The notes under the pieces were generated by a model. It ran no database searches, had not been told where the DNA came from, and saw nothing but the letters and a program-made list of their open reading frames with translations. This document shows positions 8,419 to 17,861 of a DNA stretch of 64,000 bases, one piece after another; position 1 is the first letter of the stretch, and each line of letters opens with the position of its first letter. Origin of the DNA: Lentibacter algarum (GTDB lineage Bacteria > Pseudomonadota > Alphaproteobacteria > Rhodobacterales > Rhodobacteraceae); the NCBI RefSeq assembly GCF_018860975.1, contig NZ_JAHKQI010000010.1, positions 434,001 to 498,000 on the forward strand. The letters run 5' to 3'. Position numbers and translations under genes: made by a program.

Positions 8419-10479
8419 TTGTCTAAAACGACAAACCCAGAAGCCGCCGGAGCACATTTGCCCCGGCGGCTTTTCTATTACAACGCCGGCTTCTGGCGCC
8501 AAAAGCGGTTGCGTCGCATTCTTGAGCTGTCAGGCCACGAGCTTAGGCTCGGTCGCCCTCGCGAAGGGGATGGCGTGGTTGTCTGGGGCCGTTCCCCCTA
8601 TGCCAAACGCGGCGAGGCTGTCGCGGCACGCAGCGCTGCACCTTTGGTGCGACTGGAAGATGCCTTTCTGCGCTCACTCAAGCCGGGCCGCGCAGGCGAG
8701 CCGCCTCAGGGCCTGATGATTGACGGGCGTGGTGTGCATTTTGACAGCTCGCAGCCGTCCGAAATAGAGCACATCCTTGCCAACACCCCACTGGACGACT
8801 CCGCAACTCTGGCCATAGCCAAAGGGGGGATCGAGCGGCTCAGAGAAGCGCATCTGACCAAGTATTCCGGCTTTGACACCAATGCTCCCCTGCCCGAGGC
8901 GGGCTATGTTCTGGTCATTGATCAAACCCGAGGTGACGCTTCGGTGACGCATGGCAAGGCCGATGCCAACGCGTTTCGCGAGGCGCTTTACTATGCCCAA
9001 GAAGACAACCCGGGCGCGCGCATCGTTGTCAAAACACACCCCGAAACAGCACAGGGCTTTCGCCAGGGCTACTTTTCCTCCAAAGACGCCAATGCCCGCA
9101 TCACCCTGTTTGACGCCCCTGTCAGCCCGCATGCGCTGCTCGACGGAGCGATCGCTGTTTATACCGTCAGCAGCCAAATGGGCTTTGAGGCGATCATGGC
9201 GGGACACAAGCCCGTGGTGTTCGGCCAGCCGTTTTACGCCGGATGGGGCCTGACAGATGACCGATGTCCACACCCCCTACCCCGCCGTGGCCGCGCCCTC
9301 ACGCCTGCGCAACTGTTTGCCGGAGCTATGGTGCTCGCGCCGACGTGGTATAGTGCCATCGACGACAAGCTTTGCAGTTTTGAGCAGGCGCTGGGCGAGT
9401 TCGAGGCCAACACCCGCGCTTGGCGCGAAGATCATCTCGGCTGGAAAGCCGCCCACATGCGCCTGTGGAAGCGCAAGCCTTTGCAGCAGTTTTTCGGCCA
9501 GCACGGCAAGCTGACGTTTCAAGACAAAGCCGAGGGCGAGCGCGCAATGGTCTGGGCTGGCAAAGCCACCGACACTGGTACTGGTACAGGCACTGGCACT
9601 GGCACTAACACTGACACCAACACTGACAGCCGCGTTCGGGTTGAAGACGGTTTTCTGCGCTCGCGCGGGCTGGGAGCCAAGCTGACGCCGCCGCTCTCTC
9701 TGGTGCTCGACGATATGGGCATCTACTACGACCCGACCTTTGAGAGCCGCCTTGAACTCTTGATCAAAACCCGCGCCAAGCTGCGCCCTGATCAAACCCT
9801 GCGTGCCCGCAAGCTGATTGATGAGATCACCGCAAAGGGCGTGACCAAATACAACCTTGAAGGCGCGGTGCCTGCTCTGCCGGAAGGCCGCAAGCTGCTG
9901 GTGCCCGGTCAAGTCGAAGATGATGCCTCGATCAAGCTGGGCGCTGGTGATGTGAACACCAACCTCAAGCTCTTACAGGCCGCGCGCAATGCCAACCCCG
10001 CCGCCATTATCGTGTTCAAGCCGCACCCCGATGTGGAAGCTGGCCTGCGCCAAGGGACGGTGCCAGCAGATCAGCTGGTTGGATTGGCTGATGTTCTGGT
10101 TGAAAACGCCAGCGCTGAAGCGCTCTTGGCCGCGGTTGACGAAGTCTGGACCATGACCTCGCTGCTCGGCTTTGAAGCCCTGTTGCGCGGCAAGAAAGTC
10201 ACCACCACAGGCCGCCCGTTTTACGCCGGATGGGGGCTGACAACCGACAAGGGCGCGGCCTGCGAGCGGCGCGGGATGCATATACAACTTGAAAGCCTCG
10301 TGCATGCGGCGTTGATTGATTACCCACGCTATCATGACCCCGTTTCAAACCTGCCCTGCACAGCAGAAACCGCCGTCAAACGCCTGGCCAGCGGCGACGG
10401 GCTCTCGCGCGGCCCTGTCAACAAAGGCCTGTCAAAACTGCAAGGGCTGTTCGCCAGCTACGCACACCTCTGGCGTTAA
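8419..10479 (+). CDS. Two-domain capsule polysaccharide export protein, KpsC-like (beta-Kdo transferase)
   Basis: 686 residues with two homologous transferase domains (about 20-330 and 375-670). Each has the marker RPFYAGWGLT or QPFYAGWGLT and an LEDAFLRS or VEDGFLRS strand, matching KpsC, the dual beta-2,4/2,7 Kdo transferase that extends the capsule linker. I place the start at TTG 8419 (LSKTTNPEAAG), in frame, just after the upstream stop and 10 nt from AGGGGG; an earlier ATG lies inside the preceding gene. An odd Thr-Gly/Thr-Asp run (385-404) is described separately. Confidence 0.88.
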   Translation: MSKTTNPEAAGAHLPRRLFYYNAGFWRQKRLRRILELSGHELRLGRPREGDGVVVWGRSPYAKRGEAVAARSAAPLVRLEDAFLRSLKPGRAGEPPQGLMIDGRGVHFDSSQPSEIEHILANTPLDDSATLAIAKGGIERLREAHLTKYSGFDTNAPLPEAGYVLVIDQTRGDASVTHGKADANAFREALYYAQEDNPGARIVVKTHPETAQGFRQGYFSSKDANARITLFDAPVSPHALLDGAIAVYTVSSQMGFEAIMAGHKPVVFGQPFYAGWGLTDDRCPHPLPRRGRALTPAQLFAGAMVLAPTWYSAIDDKLCSFEQALGEFEANTRAWREDHLGWKAAHMRLWKRKPLQQFFGQHGKLTFQDKAEGERAMVWAGKATDTGTGTGTGTGTNTDTNTDSRVRVEDGFLRSRGLGAKLTPPLSLVLDDMGIYYDPTFESRLELLIKTRAKLRPDQTLRARKLIDEITAKGVTKYNLEGAVPALPEGRKLLVPGQVEDDASIKLGAGDVNTNLKLLQAARNANPAAIIVFKPHPDVEAGLRQGTVPADQLVGLADVLVENASAEALLAAVDEVWTMTSLLGFEALLRGKKVTTTGRPFYAGWGLTTDKGAACERRGMHIQLESLVHAALIDYPRYHDPVSNLPCTAETAVKRLASGDGLSRGPVNKGLSKLQGLFASYAHLWR
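9571..9630 (+). repeat. In-frame short tandem repeat within the KpsC-like gene
   Basis: Sixty bases built from ACTGGT/ACTGGC and then ACTAAC/ACTGAC hexamers encode D-T-G-T-G-T-G-T-G-T-G-T-N-T-D-T-N-T-D-S. The run sits in the second transferase domain, between the strand MVWAGKA and the VEDGFLRS block. Domain 1 has a non-repetitive loop (RSPYAKRGEAVAARSAAPL) at that spot. Six-base units would change protein length without breaking the frame. Confidence 0.9.
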
Positions 10480-10545
10480 CGTGATTTGCGAAAGTATGGT
10501 CAAGCGCCTATCTTTTGAACATTGTAGCCCACAAGAGGTATCAGG

Positions 10546-11001
10546 ATGCGCCGTTATTATTCGAGTTTTTTCCATTGTCTGTTTAAAGGGTTTGCCCTGA
10601 CTGTTGCGCTTGGTGTCACGCTCGCGCCGCCCGTGAGCGCCTTTACAGCCGTCAACCGGCTTCATGTTCAGCCCACAGGCCAGCAGGGCCAGTTCGAGGT
10701 GATCTCGTCACAGGGTGCGGGGCCTCGTCAGATCTGGTGTGCCGGTGCAAACTTTGCCCGTTCCGCCCTTGGCGTGGCCGGTAACACGCGCCTCTACATT
10801 TCCAAGGGCTTGTCACCTAGCGCTGCTTTCAGGGGCCGTAAAAGCGTGATCTTTACAGTTGCCCCAAGTGCTGCGCTGCGCAACGGCCCGCGCCTAGGAG
10901 ACGGTGGTAACTACTCTGTTTCATTGACTAAAGCAGGTTTCAACCTGTCGGCAAATCACGCCGAAGGCTTTTGTGAAGACGTGTGGACCGACTTTGACTA
11001 A
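10546..11001 (+). CDS. Secreted hypothetical protein
   Basis: A 151-residue protein with a clear Sec signal (basic MRRYY start, hydrophobic core FALTVALGVTL, cleavage after PVSA near residue 32). The mature part of about 120 residues contains two Cys (IWCAG and FCEDVW) that could form a disulfide, and small beta-strand-like segments. I do not recognise a domain. It follows the capsule block by 66 nt on the same strand and could be its last gene or independent. Confidence 0.65.
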   Translation: MRRYYSSFFHCLFKGFALTVALGVTLAPPVSAFTAVNRLHVQPTGQQGQFEVISSQGAGPRQIWCAGANFARSALGVAGNTRLYISKGLSPSAAFRGRKSVIFTVAPSAALRNGPRLGDGGNYSVSLTKAGFNLSANHAEGFCEDVWTDFD

Positions 11002-11373
11002 CCCCTCCCGCCAACAGGAAAACCCCGCAGCGCACTAGTGCTACGGGGGCTCATACGCCGCGGCGTAAAGCTTAGTCTTCGAGTACGAATGTGACCATCT
11101 TGAGGCTCTTTTCCAAGTCGAGGAAATCTCTGTTACGCGTGCAATTGACATAGGGAGTCGCCCGTTGGTGTTTCATTTGATCTTGCCGCAGAGTTAGCGC
11201 CAGCGACCAGAAAAGAGACAGGGGGGAACCAAACTGCAACATTCCCACTACCCTCTATGTAGCGGTTACAATTGCCCTCTACCCAAACCCTAGCGGAGCC
11301 CCTATAGTGCCTGTAGATAAGTGGGGTTAACCCACATCTTTGAGGCGGAACAAGAAAAGAAGGGGGACGGCCG
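11002..11373. other. Intergenic region before nrdR
   Basis: 372 nt. The left part holds the palindromes GCACTAGTGC (inside a longer imperfect CCCCG/CGGGG stem, about 11023-11047) and ACGCCGCGGCGT (11055-11066), then on the minus strand a short dodecin-like relic (listed separately). The right part should contain the nrdR-ribD promoter; GTGGG-GTTAA-CCCAC at 11321-11335 is an inverted repeat about 40 nt before the start and a candidate operator. I found no convincing NrdR box. Confidence 0.5.
11072..11151 (-). pseudogene. Probable internally deleted dodecin gene
   Basis: On the minus strand an ATG at 11151 opens MSIARVTEISST, the usual N-terminus of the short bacterial dodecins (flavin-binding dodecamers of about 68 residues). 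Only about 25 nt later, in a different frame, the sequence reads LKMVTFVLED followed by a stop, matching the usual dodecin C-terminal strand (VTFVLED or similar). The middle of about 40 residues is missing and the frames do not match, so no dodecin can be made. The remnant is short; the two-ended match in the right order is what supports the call. Confidence 0.45.
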
Positions 11374-11844
11374 ATGCGCTGCCCGTTTTGCGGAAATGTC
11401 GACACACAAGTAAAAGATTCACGACCGGCCGAAGACCATGTGTCTATCCGGCGGCGGCGTTTTTGCCCCGCTTGCGGCGGTCGCTTCACCACATATGAGC
11501 GCGTGCAACTGCGTGACTTGGTGGTGATCAAAACCAACGGCAAGCGCGAGAATTTTGACCGCGACAAGCTTGAGCGCTCCATTCGCATCTCGATGCAAAA
11601 GCGCCCTGTTGAGCCTGAGCGCATTGATCAGATGATCTCGGGCATCGTCCGCCGGCTTGAAAGCATGGGCGAAACCGACATCCCCTCGACCGCTATCGGC
11701 GAGATCGTGATGGAGTCTCTGGCGCGTATCGACACCGTTGCTTACGTGCGTTTTGCCAGTGTTTACAAGAACTTCCAGGCAGCAGATGACTTTGACAAAT
11801 TTGTCAGCGAACTGCGCCCGGAATTTTCATCCGACGATAAGTGA
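11374..11844 (+). CDS. nrdR: Transcriptional repressor NrdR
   Basis: 156 residues, typical length. The N-terminal zinc ribbon has CPFCGN (3-8) and [13 protein letters not shown] (about 32-44), followed by an ATP-cone domain with [20 protein letters not shown] near 50-69. NrdR senses ATP/dATP and represses ribonucleotide reductase operons. The stop overlaps the GTG start of ribD (GTGA), so the two are coupled, as in many proteobacteria. Confidence 0.96.
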   Translation: MRCPFCGNVDTQVKDSRPAEDHVSIRRRRFCPACGGRFTTYERVQLRDLVVIKTNGKRENFDRDKLERSIRISMQKRPVEPERIDQMISGIVRRLESMGETDIPSTAIGEIVMESLARIDTVAYVRFASVYKNFQAADDFDKFVSELRPEFSSDDK

Positions 11845-12941
11845 GCCGATCCGACATAGGCTTTATGCGCCTCGCGCTAAGCATCGGGCGGCGTGGGATG
11901 GGCCAGACTTGGCCTAACCCCGCCGTCGGATGCGTGCTTGTGAAGGACGGTCGCATCCTGGCGCGGGCTGTCACCGCCACGGGCGGGCGCCCGCATGCCG
12001 AGGTGCAGGCGCTTGCTCAGGCAGGCGCGGCGGCCAAGGGTGCCACGGCTTATGTGACGCTTGAGCCATGCTCGCATATCGGCGAAACGCCCGCTTGTTC
12101 GCAGGCCCTCATCGACGCAGGTATCGTCCGCGTAGTTGCCCCGTTTGAAGACAACGACAGCCGCGTTTCAGGGCGCGGTTTCGGCATGTTGCAAGCTGCT
12201 GGCATTGAAGTCACGCTCGGTATCTGCGCTGAAGAAGCGGCCATTGACCATGCAGGCTTCTTCCTGCGCAATGACACAGGCCGCCCTTTTGTCACCCTCA
12301 AACTCGCCAGCTCTTTTGACGGGCGCATTGCCACGGCGACAGGCGAAAGCCAATGGATCACGGGCGAGGCCGCACGCAAACATGTGCATGGGTTGCGCGC
12401 CTCACATGATGCCGTGATGGTCGGCGGTGGCACCGCCCGCGCTGATGATCCGATGCTCAATGTGCGCGGCTATGGCGCCCGCCGTCAGCCCGTGCGTGTC
12501 GTGGTTTCGCGGCGTTTAGACCTGCCGATGATGAGCAAACTCGCAGCCTCGGCCAAGGACGTGCCGCTGTGGCTATGTCACGCGCCGGACGCCGACAAAA
12601 TGTTGTTGCAAACTTGGCAGGGTATCGGCGCAACATGTGTTGAATGCAGTCTCCAAGGCCAGCAACTTGATGTTGCCTCCACCCTGCAAGCCATCGGCAA
12701 AGCCGGCCTCACCCGTGTGTTCTGTGAAGGCGGCGGCGCTTTGGCCGCGTCCCTGCTCAAGGCTGACCTGGTTGATGAACTGGTTGGCTACACCGCCGGC
12801 TTGGCGATTGGCGCAGAAGGCTTGCCAGCGATCGGCGCGATGGGGCTTTCAAACCTCAGCGCTGCGCCTCGGTTCAAACTGGCAGAGCAGCAGACACTTG
12901 ACGGTGATGTGATGATGCGTTGGCGGCGGGCTAGTAAGTAA
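11841..12941 (+). CDS. ribD: Bifunctional diaminohydroxyphosphoribosylaminopyrimidine deaminase / 5-amino-6-(5-phosphoribosylamino)uracil reductase
   Basis: 366 residues. The deaminase domain (1-145) carries zinc motifs HAEVQAL and [13 protein letters not shown]. The reductase domain (150-366) has [31 protein letters not shown] and [12 protein letters not shown]. It performs the second and third steps of riboflavin synthesis. It starts at GTG overlapping nrdR by 4 nt, with no room for an independent promoter. Its 3' end overlaps the convergent gene at 12931 by 11 nt. Confidence 0.95.
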   Translation: MSRSDIGFMRLALSIGRRGMGQTWPNPAVGCVLVKDGRILARAVTATGGRPHAEVQALAQAGAAAKGATAYVTLEPCSHIGETPACSQALIDAGIVRVVAPFEDNDSRVSGRGFGMLQAAGIEVTLGICAEEAAIDHAGFFLRNDTGRPFVTLKLASSFDGRIATATGESQWITGEAARKHVHGLRASHDAVMVGGGTARADDPMLNVRGYGARRQPVRVVVSRRLDLPMMSKLAASAKDVPLWLCHAPDADKMLLQTWQGIGATCVECSLQGQQLDVASTLQAIGKAGLTRVFCEGGGALAASLLKADLVDELVGYTAGLAIGAEGLPAIGAMGLSNLSAAPRFKLAEQQTLDGDVMMRWRRASK

Positions 12942-13362
12942 ACTTAGCGCTTCCCGCGTCGCATCTTAGTTCGCCCAGCTCTTTTTCGCCTTGGCGGACA
13001 ACTATGCCAGCGACAGTCACAACCGTCACTTCTCCGTCGTCGTGGTCTGGGTAGTTTCGTTGATGTGCCCCGTAAACTGCGTAGCTTATACCGTTGTTTA
13101 TAAAGATTAACTCTTCCCAGATCGTCGAGCCTATCCCCGGCCAGGGCCTGTAGATAAACTCGCCAACCTTGGCGGTAAGCGCCAGCTCGGCCTTTCCGTT
13201 AATGCTGCCAAACCAATAGCTTGCCGAGTGTTCATCACGGCAAACCTCAAGGCGCTTCGTGCCGCCCTTGAGCGTGCATGATACAAAATGCGAGTCAGGA
13301 GTGGCGCAATCGGCCAATGCTGCTACGGGAAGAAAAACCGCAACTATCAGAGTTTTGAACAT
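12931..13362 (-). CDS. Secreted hypothetical protein
   Basis: 143 residues with an N-terminal signal (MFKTLIVAVFLPVAALA, cleavage before DCATPD). The mature part has four Cys (DCAT, SCTL, VCRD, RCDA) and looks like a small beta-rich periplasmic domain. I recognise no family. I chose the second ATG (13362) because GGAGAG is 6 nt upstream of it; the ATG at 13368 is too close to that site. It is convergent with ribD. Confidence 0.62.
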   Translation of the reverse strand: MFKTLIVAVFLPVAALADCATPDSHFVSCTLKGGTKRLEVCRDEHSASYWFGSINGKAELALTAKVGEFIYRPWPGIGSTIWEELIFINNGISYAVYGAHQRNYPDHDDGEVTVVTVAGIVVRQGEKELGELRCDAGSAKFTY

Positions 13363-13380
13363 CAGCATCTCTCCAAACGA

Positions 13381-13402
13381 AAAGAGCCCCGAAGGGCTCT
13401 TT
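13381..13402 (-). terminator. Rho-independent terminator of rpoD
   Basis: AAAGAGCCC-CGAA-GGGCTCTTT, a perfect 9-bp stem with a tetraloop, 3 nt beyond the rpoD stop and followed on the minus strand by a T-rich run. Confidence 0.9.
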
Positions 13403-13405
13403 GAT

Positions 13406-15388
13406 CTATTGATCCAAGAAGGAGCGCAGCTTGCGGGAGCGGCTTGGGTGCTTCAACTTCCGCAGCGCTTTCGCTTCGATCTGGCGGATGCGTTCGCGTG
13501 TTACCGAGAACTGCTGGCCGACTTCTTCAAGCGTGTGGTCGGTGTTCATGCCGATGCCAAAGCGCATGCGCAACACGCGCTCTTCACGCGGGGTGAGCGA
13601 GGCCAGAACACGAGTCGTGGTTTCCTTGAGGTTCTCCTGAATGGCAGAATCCAAAGGCAGCACGGCGTTCTTATCTTCGATGAAATCACCGAGCTGTGAA
13701 TCTTCCTCGTCGCCAATCGGGGTTTCGAGCGAGATCGGCTCCTTGGCGATCTTCATCACCTTGCGAACCTTCTCAAGCGGCATTTGCAGCTTGGCTGACA
13801 GCTCTTCCGGCGTCGGCTCGCGGCCGATTTCGTGCAGCATCTGACGGCCCGTGCGCACAAGCTTGTTGATGGTTTCGATCATGTGCACAGGAATACGGAT
13901 GGTGCGGGCTTGGTCAGCAATGCTCCGGGTGATCGCCTGACGGATCCACCATGTCGCATAAGTGCTGAACTTATAGCCGCGACGGTATTCAAACTTGTCC
14001 ACCGCCTTCATCAGGCCGATGTTACCTTCTTGAATAAGATCAAGGAATTGGAGGCCACGGTTGGTGTATTTCTTGGCGATCGAGATAACCAAACGCAGGT
14101 TGGCTTCAACCATTTCTTTCTTGGCTTGGCGGGCTTCTTTTTCGCCCTTCTGAACCTGCCCGACAATGCGGCGGAACTCGGAGATATCAAGCCCGACATA
14201 TTGCCCGACTTGCGCCATGTCTGCGCGCAGTTCTTCAACTTTATCGGTCGATTTTTCGATGAACATCTGCCAGCCACGGCCGGGCTTTTCAGCCATCTCT
14301 TCAAACCACGTCGGGTCAAGCTCGCGGCCACGGTAGGCCTCAACAAACTCACGGCGGTTGATGCGCGCTTGGTCAGCAAGCTTCACCATCGAGCTGTCAA
14401 TCTGCATGATGCGGCGGTTGATGCCGTAAAGCTGGTCGATCAGAGCTTCAATACGGTTGTTGTGCAGGTGCAATTCGTTCACCAACTCAACAATCTCGGA
14501 GCGGAGCTTTTGATACTTCTTCTCGGCCTTGTCGGTGAACGAGTCGTCTTCGTTGAGCGTCGCAGAAATGCGGCTGTCCTGCATTTGTGAAAGCTTCACA
14601 TAGTCGTCAGCGATGCGGTCGAGCGTTTCCAGAACGCCGGGCTTGAGCGCGGCTTCCATCGCAGCGAGCGACATGTTGGCCTGCTCGTCTTCGTCATCAT
14701 CATCGTCGTCATCGGTGTTGATCGGGTTGCCGTCAGCGTCGAGCTCTTGCGCCGCTTCGGCTTTGGGTGCTTCGACACCGCCCGCGGCGGGAGCAACAGC
14801 AGCGGTCTGGGTTTCTTCCTCACCCAACTGATCACCGAAGGTTGTCTCAAGGTCGATGACATCACGCAGCAGAATGTCTTCGCTTAGAAGTTCGTCGCGC
14901 CAGATGGTGATCGCTTGAAATGTCAGCGGGCTTTCGCACAGCCCGAGGATCATGGTTTTGCGGCCCGCCTCGATGCGCTTGGCAATCGCGATCTCGCCCT
15001 CACGAGAGAGCAGTTCTACAGAGCCCATCTCGCGCAAATACATGCGCACGGGGTCATCGGTGCGGTCAAGCTTTTCGGCGTTGCCCGAGCCTAGCGTCAG
15101 CTCGCCTTTTTGGCCGGCAGCAACAACATCGGTGACTTTGTTTTCGTCGTCTTCATCTTCATCTTCAATGATATTGATGCCCATTTCCGAGAGCATCGAC
15201 ATCACATCTTCGATCTGCTCCGAGCTAACTTGCTCGGGGGGCAACACCTGATTGAGCTGATCGTAAGTGATGTAGCCCTTCTCGCGCGCCTCGGCGATCA
15301 TCTTCTTGACGGCGGCTTGGCTCATATCCAGCGAGCCGTCAGCATCCTGATCGTCTGGCTTACGGTCGTCGTTGTCTTTTGCGGCCAT
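13406..15388 (-). CDS. rpoD: RNA polymerase primary sigma factor RpoD (sigma-70)
   Basis: 660 residues. Region 1.1 occupies the first 90 residues, with an acidic stretch ([11 protein letters not shown]); a second Asp/Glu tract ([10 protein letters not shown] near 215-225) lies in the non-conserved region. Region 2 has [20 protein letters not shown], region 3 [16 protein letters not shown], and region 4 the helix-turn-helix [20 protein letters not shown] for the -35 element. The start at MAAKDND follows AAGGAG; 14 upstream in-frame codons are not used. It is downstream of dnaG, the usual macromolecular-synthesis pairing, with a 132-nt gap that probably holds its own promoter. Confidence 0.97.
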   Translation of the reverse strand: MAAKDNDDRKPDDQDADGSLDMSQAAVKKMIAEAREKGYITYDQLNQVLPPEQVSSEQIEDVMSMLSEMGINIIEDEDEDDENKVTDVVAAGQKGELTLGSGNAEKLDRTDDPVRMYLREMGSVELLSREGEIAIAKRIEAGRKTMILGLCESPLTFQAITIWRDELLSEDILLRDVIDLETTFGDQLGEEETQTAAVAPAAGGVEAPKAEAAQELDADGNPINTDDDDDDDEDEQANMSLAAMEAALKPGVLETLDRIADDYVKLSQMQDSRISATLNEDDSFTDKAEKKYQKLRSEIVELVNELHLHNNRIEALIDQLYGINRRIMQIDSSMVKLADQARINRREFVEAYRGRELDPTWFEEMAEKPGRGWQMFIEKSTDKVEELRADMAQVGQYVGLDISEFRRIVGQVQKGEKEARQAKKEMVEANLRLVISIAKKYTNRGLQFLDLIQEGNIGLMKAVDKFEYRRGYKFSTYATWWIRQAITRSIADQARTIRIPVHMIETINKLVRTGRQMLHEIGREPTPEELSAKLQMPLEKVRKVMKIAKEPISLETPIGDEEDSQLGDFIEDKNAVLPLDSAIQENLKETTTRVLASLTPREERVLRMRFGIGMNTDHTLEEVGQQFSVTRERIRQIEAKALRKLKHPSRSRKLRSFLDQ

Positions 15389-15431
15389 GGTCTGCTCCTT
15401 ATGGGCAAATCGGGGAGGACGGATCAGCAAG

Positions 15432-15453
15432 ATGATTCGTTTTAACGAATCAT
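15432..15453. promoter_or_regulatory. Perfect 10-bp-arm inverted repeat upstream of rpoD
   Basis: ATGATTCGTT-TT-AACGAATCAT lies 44 nt upstream of the rpoD start. It lacks a T-run, so it is more likely an operator or 5'-leader hairpin than a dnaG terminator. Each arm contains a GANTC site. Confidence 0.55.
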
Positions 15454-15594
15454 GCAGCGTTAAGAGTGATTCGAAAACCTGTTTACCCCGTTTTCGTTAG
15501 GGATTCCCCACCAAAACGTATCAATCGTGCGAATCACTGTGGCCGATTTGCTCCATAAGCTTGGCGAAGACCTCTCTTTCGGCCTTACTGATTC
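15434..15594. promoter_or_regulatory. Cluster of six GANTC (CcrM-type methylation) sites
   Basis: GATTC/GAATC occurs at 15434, 15447, 15468, 15502, 15531 and 15590, spanning the dnaG 3' end and the rpoD leader. Cell-cycle methylation by CcrM at GANTC is established in alphaproteobacteria; whether it acts on this promoter is inference. Confidence 0.5.
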
Positions 15595-17473
15595 GCGCAC
15601 CGTTCTTTGAGGTGTGGTATTCTGTCTTGTCTTCCTGCGCTCCATGCGCAGCTTTGTTGCGGGCTTCAGCGGCCTGTGACAGCCGCCATGTCATCGTCTC
15701 ATCGGCGACATGGGCGAGGTCCTCCTCGGCTTCGGCGATCTCGGCACGCCAGCCGCGTTGGGCCTCAAGTTTGGCAAATTCTTCGGCAAGCGTCATGCGG
15801 GCGAGGTCTTCATCTGCCTCCGGCCGCAGCGCTGGCACGACTTTTAGGTGGGGCTGGGTCGAAAGGTTTTCAAGAGCATAGGGGCCGAGTGTTTCAAAGG
15901 CCGCATCTGCCGCCTCTTCGCGGGTTTTCGCCTGACAGCGCAGCAGAAATGCACGCAGGTCTGCCAAGTCTCCATCTGGGCAATCAAGCCGCTCGAGCGC
16001 GTAGTCAAACTCTTCACAAAGTTGCGGATGCCGCAGCAACACGGCAAGGATAGCACCAACACGCATGTTGTCTTGCATTTGCTCGGACGCCCCCATGAGC
16101 AGCGAGTTTTTCGTCTCGCTGAGCACGGCAGGTGTAGGTTTCCACTTGCCCTTGGTAAAGCTGCCAGTGCCGCCCGAGTTGCGCCGCTGGGGGCGGAAAA
16201 GCTCATAGCGCAGTTCTTTGATCGCCTCGCCGTAATGGGCGCGAATAGACGGGTCAGCGATCAGTTTGATCTTCTCGCGCAGGGCCTTGTCGAGTGCGGC
16301 TTTGCGTTCGGGGCTGTCATAAACGCGCCCCTCGGTTTCGCGTTGCCACAAGAGCTGCACCATAGGCATCGCGGCCTCAACCATCTGCCGCATCGCCCCT
16401 GCCCCTTGCTGGCGCACAAGGTCGTCGGGGTCTTTGCCCTCGGGCATCATCGCAAATCTGAGGCTCTTGCCAGCCTGCAAAAGCGGCAGCGCAATGTCGA
16501 TCACCCGCATCGCAGCCCTGAGCCCCGCGGTGTCACCGTCAAGCGCGATCACCGGCTCGTCGGCCACACGCCAAAGCATCTGCACTTGGTGCTCGGTAAC
16601 GGCGGTCCCAAGCGGCGCAACGGTGGCTGCAAGCCCTGCCTCAGACAGCGCGATCACGTCCATGTAACCCTCGGCGACAATCAGCGGTTCGCCCTTCCCT
16701 GCCGCCTCACGCGCAGGCGCGTGGTTGTAAAGCGTGCGTGACTTGTCAAACAGCGGTGTCTCGGGCGAGTTGAGGTATTTTGCATTGTCGGACGGGTCCA
16801 TCGCACGGCCACCAAAGGCAATGCAGCGCCCGCGCACATCGCGGATCGGGAACATGATACGGTTGCGGAAGGTGTCGTAGGGCTTGCCGCCTTTTTGGCT
16901 TGCCTTCGCCAACCCCGCTTCAAGGATCAGCTCTTCCTCAACACCCTTTCCGCGCAGGTGCTCCCAGAGGTTCTGCCAGCCCTCCGGTGCAAAACCGATC
17001 TCGAAGCGCTCGACTGTCTCGGGCTTAAGCTTGCGGCCCTCAATATAGTCTCGCGCGTCGGCCCCCGCGCCTGTCTTGAGTTGCAGCTTATAAAACTGCA
17101 CGGCCTGTTCCATGACCTCGACCAAAAGCGTGTTGCGATCCGCCTTTTGCTGCGCTTTCGGGTCGCGCTGAGGCATCGGCATTCCGGCCTCTCGCGCCAG
17201 AATTTCAACAGCTTCCATGAACTCGACATTCTCGGTTTCTTTGACAAACCCGATCGCGTCGCCCTTGGCGTGACAGCCAAAGCAGTAGTAATAGCCCTTG
17301 CGGTCATCGACATGAAAGGAGGCGGTTTTTTCGTGGTGAAACGGGCACGGCGCCCACATGTCACCCTTGCCCTGGTTTGACTTTCGCGCATCCCACATGA
17401 CTTTGCGGCCCACAACCTGCGTGATCGAGGTTCTGGTGCGCAGCTCGTCTAAAAATCCGGGTGGCAGCGACAT
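15521..17473 (-). CDS. dnaG: DNA primase DnaG
   Basis: 650 residues. An N-terminal zinc finger (CPFHHEKTASFHV near 42-54 and CFGCHAKGD near 68-76) is followed by the RNA-polymerase core with EVGFAPEGW-like and FRNRIMFPI motifs, and a Toprim domain (IVAEGYMDVIAL near 265-276; ALDGDTAGLRAA near 310-321). The C-terminal helicase-interaction domain is divergent, as usual. It synthesises lagging-strand primers and is encoded immediately upstream of rpoD. Confidence 0.96.
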   Translation of the reverse strand: MSLPPGFLDELRTRTSITQVVGRKVMWDARKSNQGKGDMWAPCPFHHEKTASFHVDDRKGYYYCFGCHAKGDAIGFVKETENVEFMEAVEILAREAGMPMPQRDPKAQQKADRNTLLVEVMEQAVQFYKLQLKTGAGADARDYIEGRKLKPETVERFEIGFAPEGWQNLWEHLRGKGVEEELILEAGLAKASQKGGKPYDTFRNRIMFPIRDVRGRCIAFGGRAMDPSDNAKYLNSPETPLFDKSRTLYNHAPAREAAGKGEPLIVAEGYMDVIALSEAGLAATVAPLGTAVTEHQVQMLWRVADEPVIALDGDTAGLRAAMRVIDIALPLLQAGKSLRFAMMPEGKDPDDLVRQQGAGAMRQMVEAAMPMVQLLWQRETEGRVYDSPERKAALDKALREKIKLIADPSIRAHYGEAIKELRYELFRPQRRNSGGTGSFTKGKWKPTPAVLSETKNSLLMGASEQMQDNMRVGAILAVLLRHPQLCEEFDYALERLDCPDGDLADLRAFLLRCQAKTREEAADAAFETLGPYALENLSTQPHLKVVPALRPEADEDLARMTLAEEFAKLEAQRGWRAEIAEAEEDLAHVADETMTWRLSQAAEARNKAAHGAQEDKTEYHTSKNGARISKAEREVFAKLMEQIGHSDSHD

Positions 17474-17489
17474 CTAACTAATATAGGGG

Positions 17490-17804
17490 CTATTTGTCAG
17501 GATCAAAGCCCGAGCATTGCTCGACAAAAGCAAGCTTCGGATCAGCGGCTTTCAAATCCTTGCGCGGCAAGGTGTAGATATAGCCAACCAGCAGCGGCAC
17601 AGAGGTTTTATAATCTTCCTCGGTGCTTTCCATAATCTCTTCTTTTGCCTTGGCCTCACGCGTGCGGGCAAGCCGCGCTTCGGCGGCTTTGGCAATGATC
17701 TCGCCTTGTTTTTCACAACGCGCATCGCGCTCGGAAGCACTTTCGGCGGCGGCAGCTGATGCAAACGCCAAGCCCAGTAAAGTGACCAGAAGAATCTGTT
17801 TCAT
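17490..17804 (-). CDS. Small secreted hypothetical protein
   Basis: 104 residues with a signal peptide (MKQILLVTLLGLAFASAAAA) and a mature region rich in Ala, Arg, Lys and Glu that is probably helical (CEKQGEIIAKAAEARLARTR), with two Cys. I start at MKQILL because AAGGGG lies 8 nt upstream. No family recognised. It sits 16 nt before dnaG on the same strand, so it may share its transcript. Confidence 0.6.
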   Translation of the reverse strand: MKQILLVTLLGLAFASAAAAESASERDARCEKQGEIIAKAAEARLARTREAKAKEEIMESTEEDYKTSVPLLVGYIYTLPRKDLKAADPKLAFVEQCSGFDPDK

Positions 17805-17861
17805 ATCGTTCCCCTTCAGATGATTTAGCTGTGATAGCGCGTCTGGCCGCAAGAGTCTCGC

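Noticed and set aside
11023-11066. Palindromes between the secreted protein and nrdR considered as terminators
   Set aside because: Stems are imperfect or lack a T-run; noted only in the intergenic entry.
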